From contig CAZLZS010000001.1 of NCBI GenBank assembly GCA_964564105.1, positions 30,467-94,466 of the forward strand: a stretch of 64,000 nt of DNA, in the 5' to 3' direction. The notes under the pieces were generated by a model that was not told the origin of the DNA, ran no database searches, and saw only the letters and a program-made list of their open reading frames with translations. Source of the DNA: JACOZG01 sp964564105 (GTDB lineage Bacteria > Patescibacteriota > Minisyncoccia > Phycocordibacterales > JACOZG01). The translations under genes and the position numbers were made by a program. Positions 15,967 to 25,019 of the stretch are shown in pieces (within the stretch, counting starts at the first letter, position 1; each line of letters opens with the position of its first letter).

Positions 15967-18021
15967 GTGAGAATCCGAGACGGTTTTCTTTTGGGACTAA
16001 TCGGTCTGGTCGTTTTTAGCGCCGAAGCAGTCATCGTTGACGCCGCCACGGCCGAGCTGCAAGTGACGATTGAGGCTGTTCCCGGTGATGATAGCGGCGG
16101 CGCCACTCCAGGTGGCGGCGGCGTTCCGACACCACCGCCACCGGCAGGAGTGGCTGGTTGTACTGATCCGGTAGCAACCAACTACAATCCGCAGGCGACT
16201 AAAGACGATGGTTCGTGCCAGTATCCGGTTGTCGTGCCCAATGTCAGCAATTTCAGCGCGGTTTACCAAGCGACGTTTAGGCGCGCGGCGCTGACTTGGT
16301 TGAATCCGGATTTTCCAGATTTGGCGGCTGTGCGCCTGGTGCGTCAAACCGGCAGTGTGCCGGGCGGCCCGGCGGACGGAATTTTGATTTATGACGGGGC
16401 GGGCCAGGCGGCGTTTGACGCCGCGGTCCGGCCCGGCCAAATCTATTTTTATACCGCTTTTGTCCGTGATTCGGCCGGGCGCTATTCCTCGGGTGCCGTA
16501 GCAGTACTCGTTGTGCCGACTGAATCGCCGCCGGAACTGCCCGGGGAAGAAGAACCGCCGCCAGTCACTGAATCGCCGCCAGGCGGCGAAGAAACTGCTG
16601 AAGAGTCGCCAGGCAGGGAAACTCCCGGCGGTATCGAACCAGCGATTGATCCCTTCCAATTCTTTCCCCAAGTTTTTGATCAAGATCCCTTAGTGCAAAG
16701 TTTGGCGCTCGGCGACTTTATTTTTTTTCAACCCGGGGAGCGGCAAAAATTTTTCCGCGCCGGCGCCACCGTGCCGGTGGTCAGCGGCAAAGATTTGTCG
16801 GTCTTAATCAATTACGACCGCCTGCCCGAGGCGCTGAAAATTATCGGTCTGACGATCGTTGATCCGGATGACCACCGGCGCTCGTCCTCGTTTATCCTGC
16901 GCCTGAACGAAAACAAAACCGCTTATCTGGCCAACCTCGGCGTCTTGCTTAAAAGCGGCGTCTACCCGATTTACATCTCGGTCGTCAATTTTAAAAATCA
17001 GACGGTTAAACGTTTGTCCGGGCAACTGCTGGTTGCCGGCGGCGGCAGGCAAACACTGGCGGCCCGGGCGAGCCGGGGCGCGGTTCGGACGGCCGAGCCC
17101 GTCCTCACAGTGGTTGGCCTTGGCGCCGGTTTCTCGCAAGCCCTGGCCTTGACCGGTCAGATTAATTCTCTGGCTGATCTTTATTTATTTTTGGTTCATT
17201 TTTGGTCCTTAGTGCTTCGAGTTTTGAGATTGAAAAAACGGTCTCAGTCCTGGGGCGTGGTTTACGATGCGGTGACCAAACGACCGCTTGATCCGGCCTA
17301 TGTGGTGGCGCGCCGGGGAAACGAGGACGCGGCCACGGCGATCACCGACCTTGACGGCCGGTACGGTTTTTTCTTGCCGGCCGCCACCTATACCTTAGTC
17401 GCCAATAAAACGCATTATCGTTTTCCGTCCCTCAAACTCCAGGGCAAAAACCGCGATGAATTGTATGAACAGCTTTACTTCGGCGAGCCGCTCGCAACGG
17501 AAAGCGGGGAAGTGATCAACCGCAATATCCCGCTTGATCCGATGGCCTTTGACTGGAATGAGTTTGCCAAACAGCAGCAGGGCTTTTTTATCCTTCATTC
17601 GCGCCGCGAGCGGCGGCGCGCATTGATTTATAACAGTCTGTTCGGTTTTGGCGCCGGGCTCGCGCTTTACCGGCTTTTGTTTGCGCCGAATTGGTTGAGC
17701 ATCACTGTTGCCGGTTTTTATTTGGGAGTTTTTTTGCTGAAATATGTTTGGCGGGCGCGGCGACCGGCCGTGGCGGTGCGGCGAGCCGCCACGGGCCAGC
17801 CAGTGCCTTTTGCCGTAATCCGGGCCTTTGTGCCCGGGGTGAATCAGCAGGTAAAATCCGTGGTCGCTGATATGTTTGGGCGTTTTTTCCTGCTGACGCC
17901 GCCCGGCGAGTATTATCTGACGGTTGAAGAAAAACTGCCGGACGAAACTTACAAAAAAATTTACCAATCGCCGCCACGGAAACTCGATCGGGGTATTTTG
18001 CTTAACGACTTGATCGTCTAA
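15967..18021 (+). CDS. Large exported membrane-anchored protein with CarboxypepD_reg-like domains
   Basis: 684 residues with a GTG start fixed by a -10 box seven bases upstream. A signal peptide (about 5-27) is followed by a Gly/Pro spacer and a 'GCTDPVATNYNPQATKDDGSCQY' module (about 58-80) of the type found in secreted adhesins. A fibronectin-like domain (about 83-180), a Glu/Pro linker and a large beta region come next. A transmembrane helix (about 395-415) is followed by a carboxypeptidase-regulatory-like domain ('GVVYDAVTKRPLDPAYVVARR...TDLDGRYGFFLPAATYTLVA'). Two more helices (about 560-595) and a second such domain ('RRAATGQPVPFAVIRAF...DMFGRFFLLTPPGEYYLTV') end the protein. Its function is unknown; it is probably an envelope scaffold. 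Confidence 0.65.
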   Translation: MRIRDGFLLGLIGLVVFSAEAVIVDAATAELQVTIEAVPGDDSGGATPGGGGVPTPPPPAGVAGCTDPVATNYNPQATKDDGSCQYPVVVPNVSNFSAVYQATFRRAALTWLNPDFPDLAAVRLVRQTGSVPGGPADGILIYDGAGQAAFDAAVRPGQIYFYTAFVRDSAGRYSSGAVAVLVVPTESPPELPGEEEPPPVTESPPGGEETAEESPGRETPGGIEPAIDPFQFFPQVFDQDPLVQSLALGDFIFFQPGERQKFFRAGATVPVVSGKDLSVLINYDRLPEALKIIGLTIVDPDDHRRSSSFILRLNENKTAYLANLGVLLKSGVYPIYISVVNFKNQTVKRLSGQLLVAGGGRQTLAARASRGAVRTAEPVLTVVGLGAGFSQALALTGQINSLADLYLFLVHFWSLVLRVLRLKKRSQSWGVVYDAVTKRPLDPAYVVARRGNEDAATAITDLDGRYGFFLPAATYTLVANKTHYRFPSLKLQGKNRDELYEQLYFGEPLATESGEVINRNIPLDPMAFDWNEFAKQQQGFFILHSRRERRRALIYNSLFGFGAGLALYRLLFAPNWLSITVAGFYLGVFLLKYVWRARRPAVAVRRAATGQPVPFAVIRAFVPGVNQQVKSVVADMFGRFFLLTPPGEYYLTVEEKLPDETYKKIYQSPPRKLDRGILLNDLIV

Positions 18022-18055
18022 AGGCACATTGTAAAAAAGCCTGCTGCGGCCTACA

Positions 18056-19345
18056 ATGACGGCTGTGGCAGGAGACACGTTAATTATTGAAGGCACCGCT
18101 GGTCGGCGGGTGATCAATGGCTCGATTCGCGTCAACGGATCGAAAAATGACGCGGTGCAGGCGATTGCCGCGGCTTTTTTGTTTAAAAACGGTTTAACTC
18201 TGACTAATCTGCCGCAGATTGACGATATGCAGAAAATGCTGGCGCTGGCGGGAAATCTCGGTTGCCAAGTTGCTGTCGGGCGTAATAAGGCTACGATTAA
18301 GGCACCCCGCTTGCTGTCAAGGGCGACCTTGGACATAGCGCTGGCCGAGAAAATTCGGGCGTCAATTCTTTTAACCGGCCCCCTGCTTGCCCGTTATGGG
18401 TCGGTAACTTTTCCTCATCCCGGCGGTTGTGTGATTGGCGAACGGCCGATTGATTTTTTCCTCGCCGGTTTTCGCCAGCTGGGGGCGAGCGTTCGCCTAC
18501 AGAGCGGGAGTTATGTTGTCAGCGCGCCCGGCCGCGGTCTCCGCGGCGGCACAATTTTTTTCAAAAATCAAAGTGTTACCGCGACCGAAACTTTTTTGAT
18601 GGCGGCAACGCTCACTCGCGGCCGGACTATTCTCAAGAATTGCGCCTTGGAACCGGAAATTGAAAATCTCGGCCGTTTTCTCCGCCGCGCCGGCGCCCGC
18701 ATCTCTGGTTTGGGCACACCGACTCTCATCATTACTGGTCGGGATTTGCTGATCGCTCGTCGGCCCTACCGGGTGCTGCCTGATAGAATTGAAGCCGGCA
18801 GTTTCGCCATCCTTGGCGCCCTGCTGGCAAAAAAACTCCTGATTACTCATTGCCGACCCGAGCACCTCGAGGCTCTGCTTACTCTCTTGATGGAACTGGG
18901 AGTGGGGGTCAAAAGTCATGGCCAGACGATCATTGTTTCGGCGCCGCCAGTCGGACTACGGGCGGTTAAAATCAAAACCCATGAGTACCCGGGTTTCCCG
19001 ACCGATCTTCAGGCGCCGCTGGCGGTGCTCTTGACTCAAGCCACCGGCGCCAGCGTTATTTTGGAAACGATTTTTGAAGGCCGCCTTAATTATGCTAAAA
19101 ACTTAATGAGCATGGGTGCAAAAATTAAAATTCTTGATCCGCATCGTCTAACGATTATCGGTCCCGGATCTTTGACCGGCCGACCGGTGACCAGTCCTGA
19201 TCTCCGAGCCGGATTAGCTTATCTCTTGGCTGGTTTAATTGCCAAGGGTCGAACGGTTGTTCATAATGTTCAGTATATTGATCGCGGTTATGAGCAGATT
19301 GACGAACGTCTGCGGACGCTGGGCCTGGCGCTTAAACGTTTCTAA
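18056..19345 (+). CDS. murA: UDP-N-acetylglucosamine 1-carboxyvinyltransferase MurA
   Basis: 429 residues. It catalyses the first committed step of peptidoglycan synthesis, transferring enolpyruvate from PEP to UDP-GlcNAc. 'VNGSKNDAVQAIAAAFLF' near the start corresponds to the conserved Lys-Asn of 'GAKNAALP'. The loop 'PGGCVIGERPIDFFLAGF' keeps the catalytic Cys at about 124, the fosfomycin target. 'EYPGFPTDLQAP' and the C-terminal 'DLRAGLAYLLAGLIAKGRTVVHNVQYIDRGYEQIDERL' are also typical. It is followed after two bases by mreB, so wall precursor synthesis and the shape system are linked in one transcript. Confidence 0.94.
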   Translation: MTAVAGDTLIIEGTAGRRVINGSIRVNGSKNDAVQAIAAAFLFKNGLTLTNLPQIDDMQKMLALAGNLGCQVAVGRNKATIKAPRLLSRATLDIALAEKIRASILLTGPLLARYGSVTFPHPGGCVIGERPIDFFLAGFRQLGASVRLQSGSYVVSAPGRGLRGGTIFFKNQSVTATETFLMAATLTRGRTILKNCALEPEIENLGRFLRRAGARISGLGTPTLIITGRDLLIARRPYRVLPDRIEAGSFAILGALLAKKLLITHCRPEHLEALLTLLMELGVGVKSHGQTIIVSAPPVGLRAVKIKTHEYPGFPTDLQAPLAVLLTQATGASVILETIFEGRLNYAKNLMSMGAKIKILDPHRLTIIGPGSLTGRPVTSPDLRAGLAYLLAGLIAKGRTVVHNVQYIDRGYEQIDERLRTLGLALKRF

Positions 19346-19347
19346 CT

Positions 19348-20361
19348 ATGCCTTTATTCATTAGAAAATTAGGCATTGATTTGGGCACCGCTAACACTTT
19401 AGTTTTCGTCCCCGGGAAGGGGATCGTGCTTAACGAGCCGTCGGTGGTGGCGATTTCCAAATATGATCGCCGGGTGCTGGCGGTTGGCGCCGAGGCTAAA
19501 ATCATGATTGGTAAAACGCCCGAGAGCATCAACGCTTATCGGCCGATGAAAGACGGGGTGATCGCTGACTATCGGGTAACCGAGATTATGCTCCGTTATT
19601 ACATCAGCAAGGCCCTGGGCCGTTTTAACATTTGGCGGCCGGATGTGATGATTTCGGTGCCGGCGGCGGTTTCTTCCACCGAGCGCCGCGCCGTCATTGA
19701 GGCGGCGGTCAAGGCCGGCGCGAAAAACGCTTATGTCGTCAAGGAGCCGATTCTCGCGGCCATCGGCGCCGGCGTGCCGATCCATGAGGCGCGCGGGTAC
19801 ATGATCGTGGACATCGGCGGCGGCACCACTGATGTCGCCGTCATCTCCTTGGGCGGCATCGTCGTGTCCACTTCGGTCAAATGCGCCGGCAATCGGATCG
19901 ATCAAGCGATTATCGATCATATCAAAAAAACTTTTAATTTGGGTATCGGCGATAAAACCGCCGAGGAAGCGAAGATCGCCATCGGTTCGGCGGTGCCGGT
20001 GGAGGAGGAAATGGTTTATACGATCAAGGGCCGAGATTTGCTGACTGGCTTGCCGCGCTTTGCCGAGATCAAAACCAATGAGATCGTGCGGGCGATTGAT
20101 CGGGAATTGAAGGAGATTATTTCGGCGATCAAAACGGTTTTCCAAGACACGCCGCCGGAGCTCGCGGCCGACATCATTGATCACGGCGTGATTATGACCG
20201 GCGGCTCGTCGCTTTTGCGAAATCTGCCAGAATTGGTTTACCGTCGGACCGGAGTCAAAGCCGTTCTGGCCGACGACGCGCTCTATTGTGTCGCCAAGGG
20301 CACGGGCATTGCCCTTGATCATCTGGCCGTTTACAAGCGCTCGATTCTGGCCAAACGTTAA
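19348..20361 (+). CDS. mreB: Rod-shape-determining actin homologue MreB (copy 1)
   Basis: 337 residues. The actin-fold phosphate loops are clear: 'LGIDLGTANTLVFVPGKGIVLNEPSVVAI' (phosphate 1), 'MIVDIGGGTTDVAVISLGGI' (phosphate 2), and 'GVIMTGGSSLLRNLPELV' (adenosine motif). It forms membrane-associated filaments that position wall synthesis. It follows murA directly and is followed by holB. A second mreB at 23958 lies next to mreC, so this copy is a paralogue, perhaps with a specialised role like Mbl/MreBH. Confidence 0.93.
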   Translation: MPLFIRKLGIDLGTANTLVFVPGKGIVLNEPSVVAISKYDRRVLAVGAEAKIMIGKTPESINAYRPMKDGVIADYRVTEIMLRYYISKALGRFNIWRPDVMISVPAAVSSTERRAVIEAAVKAGAKNAYVVKEPILAAIGAGVPIHEARGYMIVDIGGGTTDVAVISLGGIVVSTSVKCAGNRIDQAIIDHIKKTFNLGIGDKTAEEAKIAIGSAVPVEEEMVYTIKGRDLLTGLPRFAEIKTNEIVRAIDRELKEIISAIKTVFQDTPPELAADIIDHGVIMTGGSSLLRNLPELVYRRTGVKAVLADDALYCVAKGTGIALDHLAVYKRSILAKR

Positions 20362-20365
20362 GCTT

Positions 20366-21019
20366 ATGCGATTGGATCATCATGCCTATTTATTTATTGG
20401 CCAGCGCGTGGCGCTCGCGGCGCGAGTCCGGGCGATGATCGACGGTGACGGCGATCAAGCCGGAGAAACTTATTGGCTGGAACGGGAATCGTTCGGCATC
20501 GGCGACAGTCGGCAGATTATCGAAAGGCAGGAACGCAAATCATGGACGGGCAAACGAAAATTTTTCGTCGTGGCGGCGACCAATCTGACGCTCCCGGCCC
20601 AGCAAGCGCTGCTTAAAGTTCTCGAAGAGCCGACCGCCGGGACGCACTTTTTTCTGATTTGCCCAGACGAGCGTAATCTTTTACCGACTCTAAAATCCCG
20701 CTGCCAGATCATTAAGAGCCAACCAGCGATCGAGTCGGCGGGGGCGCGCGAACGGGCTCGGCGCTTTTTGTCCCTTAGCCAGAGTGAGCGGTTAAATTTT
20801 ATTCGCGGGGCGCTAGATGCTGAAGGAGAATTTTCCGGCGCCGCGGAATTGCTTGAAACCTTAGAATTAGCTCTTCACGAACGGCTTTTGGCGGCCCGCA
20901 CCGCGGCCCTCGCCGACGCGCTCGCGGCAATCCGCCAGGCGCGCGGTTATCTCGGCGATCGCTCGGCCTTACCAAAATTAATTTTTGAGCATCTGGCTCT
21001 GACTTTGCCGGTTTTGTGA
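20366..21019 (+). CDS. holB: DNA polymerase III delta' subunit-like clamp-loader protein
   Basis: 217 residues. 'KRKFFVVAATNLTLPAQQALLKVLEEPTAGTHFFLICPDERNLLPTLKSRCQIIK' matches the sensor-1/SRC region of clamp-loader AAA+ subunits. The SRC motif supplies the arginine finger. There is no P-loop, as is usual for delta', and the protein is shorter than the 300-odd residues of E. coli HolB, missing much of domain III. The ATG at 20366 is chosen, five bases after mreB, rather than an overlapping upstream start. Confidence 0.8.
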   Translation: MRLDHHAYLFIGQRVALAARVRAMIDGDGDQAGETYWLERESFGIGDSRQIIERQERKSWTGKRKFFVVAATNLTLPAQQALLKVLEEPTAGTHFFLICPDERNLLPTLKSRCQIIKSQPAIESAGARERARRFLSLSQSERLNFIRGALDAEGEFSGAAELLETLELALHERLLAARTAALADALAAIRQARGYLGDRSALPKLIFEHLALTLPVL

Positions 21020-21033
21020 TATTATTATCGTTA

Positions 21034-21585
21034 ATGCCAAACGATTTTAAGCCGATCAAAAATAAAACAACGGAGGTTGCCAATTGGTTGCGGATTGAAT
21101 TGTCTGGCGTCAGGACCGGTCGCGCCACACCGCAACTTCTCGATGGAGTAATGGTTAATGCTTATGGCGGTCGGACACCGCTGAAACAGTTGGGCGCGTT
21201 GAGTGTGGAAAATGGGCGCACGGTGCGGATCAATGTTTGGGATCAGAACCAGCTGAAAGAAATCGAATCCGCTATCGCGGCGGCTAATCTCGGCGTTTCG
21301 GTCAGCGCCGACGACGCTGGCCTGCGGATAATTTTTCCGGAATTGACCGCTGAAAGCCGTCAAAAATTAATCAAGGTAGTTCGAGTCAAGCTTGAAGAGG
21401 CCAAGGTGAAAGTGCGGCAAGCGCGTGATGAGGTTTGGAGCGAGATTCAAATTAAAGAACGGGACGGTAAAATTTCCGAGGACGAAAAATTTCGCCGCAA
21501 GGACGAACTGCAGAAAATCATTAACCGCGGCAATGAGGAATTAGACACCATCGCCGCCAAAAAAGAGATGGAGATTTTAGGTTAG
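21034..21585 (+). CDS. frr: Ribosome recycling factor
   Basis: 183 residues, the normal family length. With EF-G it splits post-termination ribosomes. 'LSGVRTGRATPQLLDGVMVNAYGG', 'TPLKQLGALSVENGRTVRINVWD', 'RIIFPELTAESRQKLIKVVRVKLEEAKVKVRQARDEVW' and 'DEKFRRKDELQKI' are diagnostic. The ATG at 21034 fits the family; an upstream frame start at 21016 would add residues that overlap holB. TATTAT lies eleven bases upstream, so it may have its own leaderless transcript. Confidence 0.95.
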   Translation: MPNDFKPIKNKTTEVANWLRIELSGVRTGRATPQLLDGVMVNAYGGRTPLKQLGALSVENGRTVRINVWDQNQLKEIESAIAAANLGVSVSADDAGLRIIFPELTAESRQKLIKVVRVKLEEAKVKVRQARDEVWSEIQIKERDGKISEDEKFRRKDELQKIINRGNEELDTIAAKKEMEILG

Positions 21586-21591
21586 GTAAAA

Positions 21592-22719
21592 ATGACCATC
21601 ATCATTTTTTTGATTGTTCTCGGCGTGCTCATTCTCTCGCACGAGTTTGGGCATTTTCTGGCGGCTAAGCGGGCCGGGGTGCGCGTGGATGAATTCGGGC
21701 TCGGTTTTCCGCCGCGGCTCTTGGGTTGGCGCCGCGGCGAGACTGTATACTCGTTAAATCTCATTCCCTTCGGCGGCTTTGTCAAAATTTATGGTGAGGA
21801 TCAAGAAGAAAGCGCTAAAGTCAGTTCGGTTGACGCTAATCGTTTGCTGACGGCCAAATCAAAATGGTCCCAAGCTTCAATTTTGGCCGCCGGGGTAATT
21901 TTTAATTTGCTCTTGGCCTGGTTGCTGTTGAGCGCGGCGCTGGCCACGACTGGTTTGCCAACCAGTGCCCGCACCGCGCCGACTGGTTACGAGGTTCGCG
22001 ATCCGCAATTGACGGTGGTGGCGGTTGCGCCCGATTCGCCCGCCGAGCGCGCTGGATTGAAGCCGGGCGACATCGTTGTCTCACTGCGGTCAGGTCGAGA
22101 TTACCTGACGCCGACCACGGCTGAAGCGGTTTCCGATTTTACCGGACCGCGGGAAAATCAGGAGATCGTTCTTGGCTTTAAGCGACTGACGCCTAAAGTT
22201 AAGACCGTCGTTGAGGAAGTGGCAGTAACGCCGGTCAAGGGATTGGTGCCGGAGCGCGCGGCCGTTGGTCTCGGGCTTGAGACCGTCGGCCAATTGCGCC
22301 TGCCGGTTCCGCGCGCCGCCTTAGTCGGCGCCCGGATGTTGGCAAGATTGACTTGGCTGACAGCCGGGGGGCTCTATAATTTTCTCGCTGGACTCTTCCG
22401 CGGCGAGAGTGAACTTTTAAATCAAGTGGCCGGGCCGATCGGTTTGGCCACTTTGGTCGGCACGGCCCGGGCGCTCGGCCTCGGTTACCTATTTCTGTTT
22501 ACGGCCGTTATCTCCATTAATTTGGCGATTTTGAATCTATTACCCTTGCCGGCGCTTGACGGCGGCCGGTTGTTTTTTTTACTCATTGAATCACTCCGGG
22601 GTTCGCCGATCAAACCCGGCGTGACTCGGGCGCTTAATTTAGGCGGCTTTGTCCTACTCATCATTCTGATGCTTTTTGTCACTTATCACGACTTGCAGAA
22701 GATCGGATGGTTGCCGTAA
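21592..22719 (+). CDS. rseP: RIP-type zinc metalloprotease RseP (M50)
   Basis: 375 residues. It is an intramembrane site-2 protease. The first helix contains 'HEFGHFLAAK' (HExxH at about 17-21), followed by 'GFGLGFPPRLLGW'-type family sequence. A PDZ domain (about 135-180, 'VAPDSPAERAGLKPGDIVVSL') and the C-terminal 'NLLPLPALDGGRLFF' with the third zinc-ligand Asp are present. Three to four membrane helices are visible. No anti-sigma factor gene is near, so the substrate is unknown. It sits between frr and proS in a tightly packed operon, as in many bacteria. Confidence 0.93.
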   Translation: MTIIIFLIVLGVLILSHEFGHFLAAKRAGVRVDEFGLGFPPRLLGWRRGETVYSLNLIPFGGFVKIYGEDQEESAKVSSVDANRLLTAKSKWSQASILAAGVIFNLLLAWLLLSAALATTGLPTSARTAPTGYEVRDPQLTVVAVAPDSPAERAGLKPGDIVVSLRSGRDYLTPTTAEAVSDFTGPRENQEIVLGFKRLTPKVKTVVEEVAVTPVKGLVPERAAVGLGLETVGQLRLPVPRAALVGARMLARLTWLTAGGLYNFLAGLFRGESELLNQVAGPIGLATLVGTARALGLGYLFLFTAVISINLAILNLLPLPALDGGRLFFLLIESLRGSPIKPGVTRALNLGGFVLLIILMLFVTYHDLQKIGWLP

Positions 22720-22728
22720 GATAGCGTT

Positions 22729-23976
22729 ATGCGGCAGTCTGAACTTTTTACCCGGGCACGGCGCGAGGCTCCGGCCGATGAGACGGCGAAAAACGCCAAA
22801 CTTTTGATCCGAGCCGGTTTTATCCATAAGGAAATGGCCGGCGTTTATTCGTATCTACCTCTGGGTTTACGCGTTATCAGGAAGCTCGAAAATTTGATTC
22901 GGCGCGCCATGGTCGCCCTACCGGCTCAAGAAGTGCTTTTGCCGGCACTCCAGCCCAAGGAGTCCTGGCTTCTCACCGGCCGCTGGGACAAAATGACCGA
23001 TCTTTACAAACTCCGCGACGAGAGCGGCCGCGAGTTCGCCCTCGGGCCGACGCACGAAGAGGTCGTTACGCCGCTCGTCAAAAATTTCCTCTCGTCTTAT
23101 CAAGATTTGCCGCTCGCGATTTGGCAATTCCAAACTAAATTTCGGATGGAGCCGCGGGCCAAGTCCGGACTCCTGCGCGGCCGCGAATTTTTAATGAAAG
23201 ACTTATATTCTTTTCACCGCGATGCCATTGATCTCAAGCGGTTTTACCAGGGGGTGATCAACAGTTACCGCACGATTTTTAAAACTCTGGGACTTGAATC
23301 AAGCACTTACCTGACGCTCTCTGGCGGCGGCACCTTCGCCGAATTTTCGCACGAGTTTCAAACGTTGACCGCGGCGGGCGAGGATCTGATCCGAATCTGC
23401 GCCGATTGTCACCTGGCGGTCAATGAGGAAATCAAAAATAAACAGCCGGTTTGCCCAAGCTGCGGTTCTCCGCTGTCCCAAACTCAAACGGCGATCGAGA
23501 CCGCCAATATTTTTGAATTGGGAACTAAGTTCAGTCGCGCCTTTAATCTGACTTACCGCGATCAAGCCGGGTCCGATCAATTGCCGTTTATGGGCTGTTA
23601 CGGCTTTGGGGTCAGCCGCTTGCTCGGCGCGTTGGTGGAAATTATGGCTGACGAGCGCGGTTTGATTTGGCCTCCGGCGGCCGCGCCTTTTAGGCTCCAT
23701 CTTTTGTCTTTTGGTTCGGCGAACGGCCGAGCGCTCGGCACCGCTCGCGAGCTCTACGACCGGCTCCAAAAAATCGGGTGTGAGACGCTTTGGGATGACC
23801 GAGCGGCGTCAGCCGGGGAAAAACTGGCGGAAGCTGATCTCATCGGTATCCCTTACCGTGTTGTCGTTTCGGATCGGACTTTGGCGGTTGGCGATAAGGT
23901 CGAGCTAACTGAACGTCGGGACAGCGAGGAGAAAAGATTCGTCACGGCCGATGAACTATGCGCCTTCCTTGGTTAG
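22729..23976 (+). CDS. proS: Prolyl-tRNA synthetase, short form without editing insertion
   Basis: 415 residues. Class II motifs are present: motif 2 'FQTKFRMEPRAKSGLLRGREFLMKDLYSFH' and motif 3 'PFMGCYGFGVSRLLGALVE'. 'LGPTHEEVVTPLVK' is typical of ProRS. The roughly 180-residue editing (INS) domain between motifs 2 and 3 found in E. coli ProRS is absent. In its place is a small zinc-ribbon-like segment ('CADCHLAVNEEIKNKQPVCPSCG', about 224-247). The C-terminal anticodon-binding domain is intact. The gene overlaps the second mreB by 19 bases. Confidence 0.92.
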   Translation: MRQSELFTRARREAPADETAKNAKLLIRAGFIHKEMAGVYSYLPLGLRVIRKLENLIRRAMVALPAQEVLLPALQPKESWLLTGRWDKMTDLYKLRDESGREFALGPTHEEVVTPLVKNFLSSYQDLPLAIWQFQTKFRMEPRAKSGLLRGREFLMKDLYSFHRDAIDLKRFYQGVINSYRTIFKTLGLESSTYLTLSGGGTFAEFSHEFQTLTAAGEDLIRICADCHLAVNEEIKNKQPVCPSCGSPLSQTQTAIETANIFELGTKFSRAFNLTYRDQAGSDQLPFMGCYGFGVSRLLGALVEIMADERGLIWPPAAAPFRLHLLSFGSANGRALGTARELYDRLQKIGCETLWDDRAASAGEKLAEADLIGIPYRVVVSDRTLAVGDKVELTERRDSEEKRFVTADELCAFLG

Positions 23977-25019
23977 ACCGATTATATAAATTTTTCTCTC
24001 ATGATGTCGGGATTGATCTCGGCACCGCCAACACCTTGGTCTACGTCAAGGGGCACGGCATTGTTATTGTCGAGCCCTCGATCGTGGCGATCAACACCAA
24101 GACCGGCCGGCTGGTGGCCATCGGCGCCGATGCTAAACAAATGGTCGGCCGGACGCCGGCGCATCTCGAGATCGTCCGGCCCTTAGTTGACGGCGTCATT
24201 TCCAACTTTGAGGTAACTCAGGAGGTTCTCGCTTATTTTCTAAGACGGGTAGCGCGGCTCGCGCCGCGGAAGTTTTTCCGGCCGCAGGTGGTGATCGGTG
24301 TACCTTCGGGCATCACCAATGTGGAAGTGCGGGCGGTGCGGGACGCCACCCGTCAAGCTGGCGCCAGGGCCGTTGAAGTGGTCGAAGAACCAATGGCCGC
24401 GGCCATTGGCATCCGTCTGCCAACGCGGGAACCAGTCGGCAATTTGATCGTGGACATCGGCGGCGGCACGGCGGATATCGCCGTTATCTCGCTCGGCGGC
24501 ATTGTACGTTCAAAAAACTTGCGCTTGGCTGGCGATCGCCTGAACCGCGATATTATCGCTTATGTGCGCGATGAGTTCAAAATTTTACTCGGCGAGAAAA
24601 CCGCCGAAGAGGTCAAAATCGCCATCGGCTCGGTCTGGAAGCAGCCAGCACCGCTCGAGGCCACGATCCGCGGCCGCGATCTGGTCACCGGCTTGCCCAA
24701 AGAAGCGGTGATCACTGACGCTGACATTAAAGAGGCGATCGGTCTGTCGATCAGCAGTTTGGTTGATGCGATCAAGGAAGTGCTCGAATCAACGCCGCCG
24801 GAAGTGGTGTCGGACATTATGCATCAAGGAATAATTTTGGTCGGCGGCGGCGCTCTGCTCGCCGGCATCCGCGAGCTCCTGGTTCATGAATTGAAGATCC
24901 CGGTCAATATTGCTGATGATCCTCTGACGGCGGTGGTGCGCGGTACCGGAATTATTTTGGAAAATTTGGAGGCGCATCGCGACATTCTTTTGCCGGACGA
25001 GGATGAATTACCTCGCTAA
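23958..25019 (+). CDS. mreB: Rod-shape-determining actin homologue MreB (copy 2)
   Basis: 353 residues. 'VGIDLGTANTLVYVKGHGIVIVEPSIVAI', 'VVEEPMAAAIGIRLPTREPVGNLIVDIGGGTADIAVISLGGI' and 'GIILVGGGALLAGIRELL' define it. The N-terminus begins with an amphipathic basic segment (MRLPWLDRLYKFF), likely a membrane-targeting helix. It overlaps proS upstream and mreC downstream by 17 bases, the canonical mreBC order. It is therefore the likely principal MreB of the Rod system. Confidence 0.94.
   Translation: MRLPWLDRLYKFFSHDVGIDLGTANTLVYVKGHGIVIVEPSIVAINTKTGRLVAIGADAKQMVGRTPAHLEIVRPLVDGVISNFEVTQEVLAYFLRRVARLAPRKFFRPQVVIGVPSGITNVEVRAVRDATRQAGARAVEVVEEPMAAAIGIRLPTREPVGNLIVDIGGGTADIAVISLGGIVRSKNLRLAGDRLNRDIIAYVRDEFKILLGEKTAEEVKIAIGSVWKQPAPLEATIRGRDLVTGLPKEAVITDADIKEAIGLSISSLVDAIKEVLESTPPEVVSDIMHQGIILVGGGALLAGIRELLVHELKIPVNIADDPLTAVVRGTGIILENLEAHRDILLPDEDELPR

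Noticed and set aside
19399..20322. 307-residue open frame on the minus strand
   Set aside because: It lies wholly inside mreB, has Arg/His/Asp-rich sequence typical of an antisense shadow, and mreB is unambiguous. The same applies to other long antisense frames over GC-rich genes.
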